Below, in pieces: positions 4,929 through 8,633 of a stretch of DNA of 8,633 nucleotides. Within the stretch, counting starts at the first letter, position 1; each line of letters starts with the position of its first letter. Source of the stretch: an uncultured Caulobacteraceae bacterium. GTDB taxonomy: Bacteria; Pseudomonadota; Alphaproteobacteria; Caulobacterales; Caulobacteraceae. The position numbers and the translations under genes are program-made. The stretch is from the NCBI GenBank assembly GCA_946482375.1, contig CAMLRH010000104.1, positions 1 through 8,633 on the forward strand. Direction: 5' to 3'. The notes beneath the pieces were generated by a model that saw only the letters and a program-made list of their open reading frames with translations, was not told the origin of the DNA and made no database searches.

Positions 4929-6596
4929 ATGGCCGCGAAAGAGACCTACGACTACATCATCATCGGCGCCGGCTCGGCCGGCTGCGTGCTGGCAAACAGG
5001 CTGACGGAAGACCCCAACACCCGGGTGCTGCTGGTCGAGGCCGGCGGCAAGGACGCTTCGATCCTGATCCACATGCCGGCTGGCGTCGGCGAACTCATCA
5101 AGGCCAAGGGGGCGCACAACTGGGGCTTCTGGACCGAGCCGGAGCCGAACCTGAACAACCGCCGCCTGTGGTGGCCGCGCGGCAAGGGCTGGGGCGGCTC
5201 GTCGTCGATCAACGGCATGATCTACATCCGCGGCCACGCGCGCGACTACGACCAGTGGCGCCAGATGGGGCTGGCCGGCTGGTCGTATGCCGACGTGCTG
5301 CCCTACTTCCGGCGCTCGGAGACGCTGGAGGGCGGGGCTGACAAGTATCATGGCGACAGCGGGCCGCTGTATGTGTCGAAGGGCTCCTCGCCCAACCCGA
5401 TCTTCTCGTCGGTGATCGAGGCGGGAAAGCAGGCTGGCTTCAAGACGACGAACGATTTCAACGGCTTCCAGCAGGAAGGTTTCGGTCCCTACCACCTGAC
5501 CATCAAGGACGGGCGGCGCTGGAGCGCGGCGGCGGGTTATCTGCGCGAGGCTTTGGACCGGCCAAACCTGACAACGCTCACCCACATGCGCACGACGCGG
5601 GTGATCGTCGAGAACGGCCGCTGCGTCGGCGTCGAGATTGCCAAGAACGCCAAGTCGAAGCGCCGCGTCATCCATGCCGCCAAGGAAGTGCTGCTGGCGG
5701 CGGGCGCGGTGCAGACGCCGCAGATTTTGCAGCTGTCGGGTATCGGCGACCCGGAGGAGCTCAACAAGCACGGCATCCCGGTGGTGCATGCCTTGAAGGG
5801 CGTCGGCGCCAACCTGCAGGACCACCTCGACGTCATCCTCGGCTGGGAAACGACGGGGGTGAAGACCGCCTACAGCTACAACAAGGGCCTGGCGCGGCTC
5901 GGCGTCGGCCTGAACTACCTGCTGTTCAAGAAGGGCATCGGACGGACTAACATGCTGGAGGCCGGCGCCTTCATCCCGTCGCGGCCCGATCTCGACCGGC
6001 CGGACCTGCAGATCCACACGGTGATGGCGATCATGCAGGACCACGCCAAGGTGGTGATCGAGAAGGACGGCTTCTCGCTGCACGTCTGCCAGCTGCGGCC
6101 GGAGAGCAAGGGTCGCATCGGCCTGCTCAATGCCGACCCGTTCGCCGACCCGGCGATCTTCGCCAACTACCTGGCGACCGAAGAGGACCGCCGCGCGATG
6201 CGCGAGGGCGTGAAGATCGCCCGCAAGGTGGCGGCGCAGGCGGCCTTCGCCCAGTTCCAGCCCAAGGAATACGGCGAGAGCGCCAAGGCCCAGACGGACG
6301 ACGAGATCGACGCCTGGATCCGGCAGAACGCCGAGACGATCTATCACCCGGTCGGCACCTGCAAGATGGGCCCCGAGACCGACCCGATGGCGGTGGTCAA
6401 CGGCGAGCTGAAAGTGATCGGCATCGAGGGCCTGCGCGTCATCGACGCCTCGGTGATGCCGACGCTGGTCAGCGGCAACACCAACGCGCCGACCATCATG
6501 ATCGCGGAGAAGGCTTCGGACATGATCCGCGGCCGCGCGGCGCTGCCGGCGGAAGACGCGCCGGTCTACGAGCCGGGAGAGGCCGCGGCGGCCTGA
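4929..6596 (+). CDS. GMC-family FAD-dependent oxidoreductase (choline/alcohol dehydrogenase-like), 555 aa
   Basis: Glucose-methanol-choline family flavoenzyme, expected to oxidise an alcohol to an aldehyde or ketone with FAD, passing electrons to a respiratory or other acceptor. The FAD Rossmann motif IIGAGSAG is at 11-18, with Glu37 (LLVEAGG) positioned to bind the ribose. GMC signature 1 (PRGKGWGGSSSINGMIYIRG) is at 83-102 and signature 2 (GAVQTPQILQLSGIG) at 259-273. The catalytic His is His473 in YHPVGTCKMG, and the partner Asn is Asn519 in NTNAPT. Length and motif order are those of BetA/AlkJ-type members. The substrate cannot be read from the sequence, and no betaine (betB/betI) or alkane genes are adjacent. 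I chose ATG 4929, which starts just before the FAD motif and has GGGAG at 4914-4918. The open frame back to 4647 runs antisense through the lipoprotein gene. There is no signal peptide, and a short Ala-rich C-terminal tail. Confidence 0.95.
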   Translation: MAAKETYDYIIIGAGSAGCVLANRLTEDPNTRVLLVEAGGKDASILIHMPAGVGELIKAKGAHNWGFWTEPEPNLNNRRLWWPRGKGWGGSSSINGMIYIRGHARDYDQWRQMGLAGWSYADVLPYFRRSETLEGGADKYHGDSGPLYVSKGSSPNPIFSSVIEAGKQAGFKTTNDFNGFQQEGFGPYHLTIKDGRRWSAAAGYLREALDRPNLTTLTHMRTTRVIVENGRCVGVEIAKNAKSKRRVIHAAKEVLLAAGAVQTPQILQLSGIGDPEELNKHGIPVVHALKGVGANLQDHLDVILGWETTGVKTAYSYNKGLARLGVGLNYLLFKKGIGRTNMLEAGAFIPSRPDLDRPDLQIHTVMAIMQDHAKVVIEKDGFSLHVCQLRPESKGRIGLLNADPFADPAIFANYLATEEDRRAMREGVKIARKVAAQAAFAQFQPKEYGESAKAQTDDEIDAWIRQNAETIYHPVGTCKMGPETDPMAVVNGELKVIGIEGLRVIDASVMPTLVSGNTNAPTIMIAEKASDMIRGRAALPAEDAPVYEPGEAAAA

Positions 6597-6638
6597 TTGC
6601 GCTCTTGAGTCTGGGATGACGGAGAGTGGCATTGAAAT

Positions 6639-6735
6639 CCGCTCATCCCCGCGAAGGCGGGGACCCAGGTTTGTTATCGTAGAGCGCGAGGCTGTCAGAA
6701 AAAGCCTGGGTCCCCGCCTTCGCGGGGATGAGCGG
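6639..6735. repeat. Long palindromic intergenic repeat, copy 3 (perfect 31-base arms)
   Basis: Bases 6639-6669 and 6705-6735 are exact inverse complements with no mismatches over 31 bases, separated by a 35-base spacer. Inside each arm is a smaller palindrome (cccgcgaaggcggg type), so each arm can fold alone or both can form one long stem. It fills the gap between the converging GMC oxidoreductase and PAS-protein genes. A run of A follows at 6736-6741, meaning T residues precede the stem when read from the PAS gene, the wrong side for an intrinsic terminator. The perfect arms suggest a recently copied or well maintained member of the family. Confidence 0.92.
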
Positions 6736-6742
6736 AAAAAAG

Positions 6743-7291
6743 TCAGGCGATCTGGCGGCCGTTGATTACGGCCAGCCGCAGCGTCGGCTCGAGTTCCGAG
6801 GCCGAGGCGGTGCTCAGCACATTGACGACCGACAGGAGGCGATGGACGCCTTCCTGCAGCCATTCGAGGGCGCCGGTGGGCTGGTAGAGGCCGATGTAGC
6901 GGTCGACGTCGCCCTCGGGGTTGGCGAGCGGCGCCATGAAGATCTCCATGGCGAAGGACGCCATCTCGGGCGCCTCGACCTCGGCGTTGATGACGATCGG
7001 ATCGGCCGAGGCGCGGCACAACTCCAGCGACGACTGCACGCGGGGACGGTCGGACGCGACCCACAGCTGCAGCCCCTGTTCGCCCTTAAGCTCGCGGCCG
7101 TGCAGGTTGGCGACGAAGCCGCCCGACAGGCGGAAGCGGTATCGTCCGGGCGCGTCACGCCCGAGCATGAAGATTTGCGGCAGAAGATCGGTGAAGGCGC
7201 CCGGGTCGATGTCGGTGCGAGTCGGCAGGGCGTTCTCGCCCCGGCACGTGCGCCAGTAGTCGATCAGCCGTTCGGTGTTGGAATGAAACAT
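6743..7291 (-). CDS. Single-domain PAS protein (PAS_5/DUF1457-like), 182 aa
   Basis: Small soluble protein consisting of little more than one PAS-like domain (about residues 8-140), with no kinase, cyclase, EAL or helix-turn-helix output domain. Matching features are the opening MFHSNTERLIDYW, the LPTRTDIDPGAFTDLLPQIFML segment (22-43), RYRFRLSGGFV (50-60) and the strand-rich MEIFMAPLANPEGDVDRYIGLYQP (115-138). These fit the alphaproteobacterial PAS_5 (formerly DUF1457) group as I remember it. A C-terminal segment (about 140-182) follows. Such stand-alone PAS proteins probably act by binding a ligand or a partner protein; Caulobacter MopJ is a known single-domain PAS regulator, but orthology is not claimed. 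ATG 7291 starts directly at the conserved N-terminus; an AGGGG lies 9 bases upstream. It is 98 bases downstream of the M16 peptidase gene on the same strand and may be co-transcribed with it. Confidence 0.8.
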   Translation of the reverse strand: MFHSNTERLIDYWRTCRGENALPTRTDIDPGAFTDLLPQIFMLGRDAPGRYRFRLSGGFVANLHGRELKGEQGLQLWVASDRPRVQSSLELCRASADPIVINAEVEAPEMASFAMEIFMAPLANPEGDVDRYIGLYQPTGALEWLQEGVHRLLSVVNVLSTASASELEPTLRLAVINGRQIA

Positions 7292-7389
7292 TCCGCCCGC
7301 ACCCCTGTTCTCTTCCCCACGGACGTGACCGCCCGCATCCGGTTCGGAGCAAGGATCGGGCCAACTCGAAGCGGCCCAATTCGGAACAG

Positions 7390-8633
7390 CTAGCGGCGCG
7401 GACGAACGACCAGCTTCCAGGCGTTGTCCTCGGTCAGGAAGGTGCGGGCGGCCGTCTGCACGTCGGCGGCGGTCACCCGTTCGGTCTGGGGCAGCAGCGA
7501 GCGGATGGCGTCGAGGCGGCGCGGGTCGGCCTGCGCGCCGGAGAGCCGGGAAGCCCAGAACTCGTTGGTGTGCTGGGCCTTCTCCAGGGTCTCCACGCGC
7601 GGTTTGCGCGCGCGTTCCAGCAGGTCCGCGGCCACCGGCCGGTCGCGGAGTTCGGCGGCGATCTTCAGCGCATCGGCGAAGAAGTCGTCGACCTTGGTCG
7701 GCGGAACCTCGACCTGGGCGGAGATCAGGCCCCAGCCGGGGAAGCTCAGGCTGTGGTCGTAGCTGACGGCGGGCGAGTAGGTAGCCCCCTGGTTTTCGCG
7801 CAGCTCGTCGTTCAGGCGGATGCGCATGATCTCACCGAGGATCGCCACGTCGCGGGCGCGTTGCGGGTCGTCGAAGAAGTCGTCCGTGCGCCAGGCGATG
7901 TAGGCGATGGCCTGGTCGCTGCGCCCCTTATGGGTCAGCACCACGGGCCCGCCGGGTCGCGGGAAGCCGGTGACGCGGCTTTGCGGCGAAGGTTCCACCT
8001 CCGCGCGGGGCGGCAGGGCGCCAAAGGTGGCGGCGGTCGCGGCGATCGCCTTGTCGACGGTGATGTCGCCGACGATCACCACCTCGACGGGGCCGCTGGA
8101 CAGGCCGGGCGCGATCTGGGCGGCCATCGCCTCGACGGTGGCGCCGGCGATTTCGTCGCGCGAGGGGAAGGTCCAGCGACGGTCGCCAGTGTGCAGCAGG
8201 CCCGCCAGGTCGCGGTTGAAGACGCCGCCGTCGGTGGCCTCGTAGCGGTCGTGCAGGGTCGAGGCGTAGGTCTTCATCCGCTCGAACGCCTCCGGCCGCC
8301 AGCCGGGTTCGACAGCGTAGGCGGCGAGCACCTGCAGCTGGGTCAGCAGGTCCTCGGTGCGGGTCTCGCCGCTGAGCACGAAGGCCTCGTCGTCGAGGCC
8401 GAAGTTGGCGCCGAGCACCTTGGCGGCGAAGACCTGCTCCATCTCGTCGGCGGTGATCTGCTTCAGGCCGCCCTCGATCACGGCCGCGCCGGCCCAGGTC
8501 ATAGACTGGCGGTCCGGCGGCAGCGACAGGCGGCCACGGCCGATGTTGGCCTTCACCAGCACCTGCTGGTCGCGGAATCTGGTCGGCTTGACGGTCAGCC
8601 GCACGCCGTTGGCGAAGCGGACGAAGACGGTGT
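7390..8633 (-). CDS. M16 family zinc metallopeptidase, C-terminal part (N-terminus beyond window)
   Basis: The frame is open to the right edge; about 413 residues are visible, ending in TAG at 7390-7392. It begins in FANGVRLTVKPT, typical of the start of the second half of two-part M16 peptidases (PqqL/insulinase type), followed by a non-catalytic M16 domain with VEVVIVGDITVDKAIAA and GFPRPGGPVVLTHKG in the middle. LRENQGATYSPAVSYDHS, about 120-135 residues before the end, is the usual conserved block of the C-terminal M16 domains. The zinc motif HxxEH belongs to the first half of such proteins and is not seen here, so catalytic competence and any signal peptide cannot be judged. A full protein of about 900-1000 residues is expected from family knowledge. 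The GTG at 8604 is an internal codon, not a true start. The PAS-domain gene follows 98 bases downstream. Confidence 0.9.
   Translation of the reverse strand, partial: TVFVRFANGVRLTVKPTRFRDQQVLVKANIGRGRLSLPPDRQSMTWAGAAVIEGGLKQITADEMEQVFAAKVLGANFGLDDEAFVLSGETRTEDLLTQLQVLAAYAVEPGWRPEAFERMKTYASTLHDRYEATDGGVFNRDLAGLLHTGDRRWTFPSRDEIAGATVEAMAAQIAPGLSSGPVEVVIVGDITVDKAIAATAATFGALPPRAEVEPSPQSRVTGFPRPGGPVVLTHKGRSDQAIAYIAWRTDDFFDDPQRARDVAILGEIMRIRLNDELRENQGATYSPAVSYDHSLSFPGWGLISAQVEVPPTKVDDFFADALKIAAELRDRPVAADLLERARKPRVETLEKAQHTNEFWASRLSGAQADPRRLDAIRSLLPQTERVTAADVQTAARTFLTEDNAWKLVVRPRR

Noticed and set aside
4908..7064. 718-aa minus-strand open frame
   Set aside because: It runs antisense through the GMC oxidoreductase and into the PAS gene, has Arg/His/Asp-rich low-quality composition, and includes the translated repeat (SSPRRRGP-type peptide). 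It is a shadow frame of GC-rich coding DNA.
1..8633. CRISPR array, tRNA, rRNA, transposase, toxin-antitoxin or phage genes
   Set aside because: No regular direct-repeat/spacer pattern, no tRNA-like fold and no protein of these families was seen on either strand.

Overview
The window is GC-rich DNA with compact, mostly complete genes, short intergenic gaps and several palindromic intergenic repeats. The gene content (short PhoH ATPase, gamma-class carbonic anhydrase, crotonase, RhlE-type helicase, GMC oxidoreductase, single-domain PAS protein of the PAS_5/DUF1457 type, M16 peptidase) and the repeat style suggest an alphaproteobacterium, most likely Caulobacterales such as Phenylobacterium or Caulobacter. 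This assignment is inference from memory of such genomes, not from a search.

Layout, left to right: a palindromic repeat cut by the left edge; phoH on the minus strand (92-856); a 286-base divergent gap holding a structured phoH leader and the carbonic anhydrase promoter region; a gamma-carbonic anhydrase (1143-1673) and an enoyl-CoA hydratase (1845-2627) on the plus strand, separated by two further kinds of palindrome; a second long inverted repeat; an RhlE-like DEAD-box helicase (2817-4187) and, upstream of it, a small putative lipoprotein (4412-4813), both minus; a GMC-family FAD oxidoreductase (4929-6596) on plus; a third, perfect 31-base inverted repeat; then a PAS-domain protein (6743-7291) and the C-terminal part of an M16 metallopeptidase (7390 to beyond the right edge), both minus. 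No tRNA, rRNA, CRISPR array, transposase or phage gene was seen.

The genes do not form an obvious pathway. They read as ordinary chromosomal housekeeping and accessory-metabolism genes in units of one or two. The two places where genes converge (ECH/helicase and GMC/PAS) are each filled by a copy of the same long inverted repeat, and a third copy lies just downstream of phoH.

The most interesting signals are non-coding. One is a compact, apparently three-way-junction RNA fold plus adjacent hairpins in the 5' leader of the RhlE helicase, whose start codon is TTG. The other is an intrinsic-terminator-like hairpin with a six-T tract between the phoH start codon and any possible upstream promoter, lying inside a 54-codon leader ORF whose stop overlaps the phoH start (ATGA). 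Both are candidates for cis-regulation and neither has been tested. No clearly novel multi-gene system was found.
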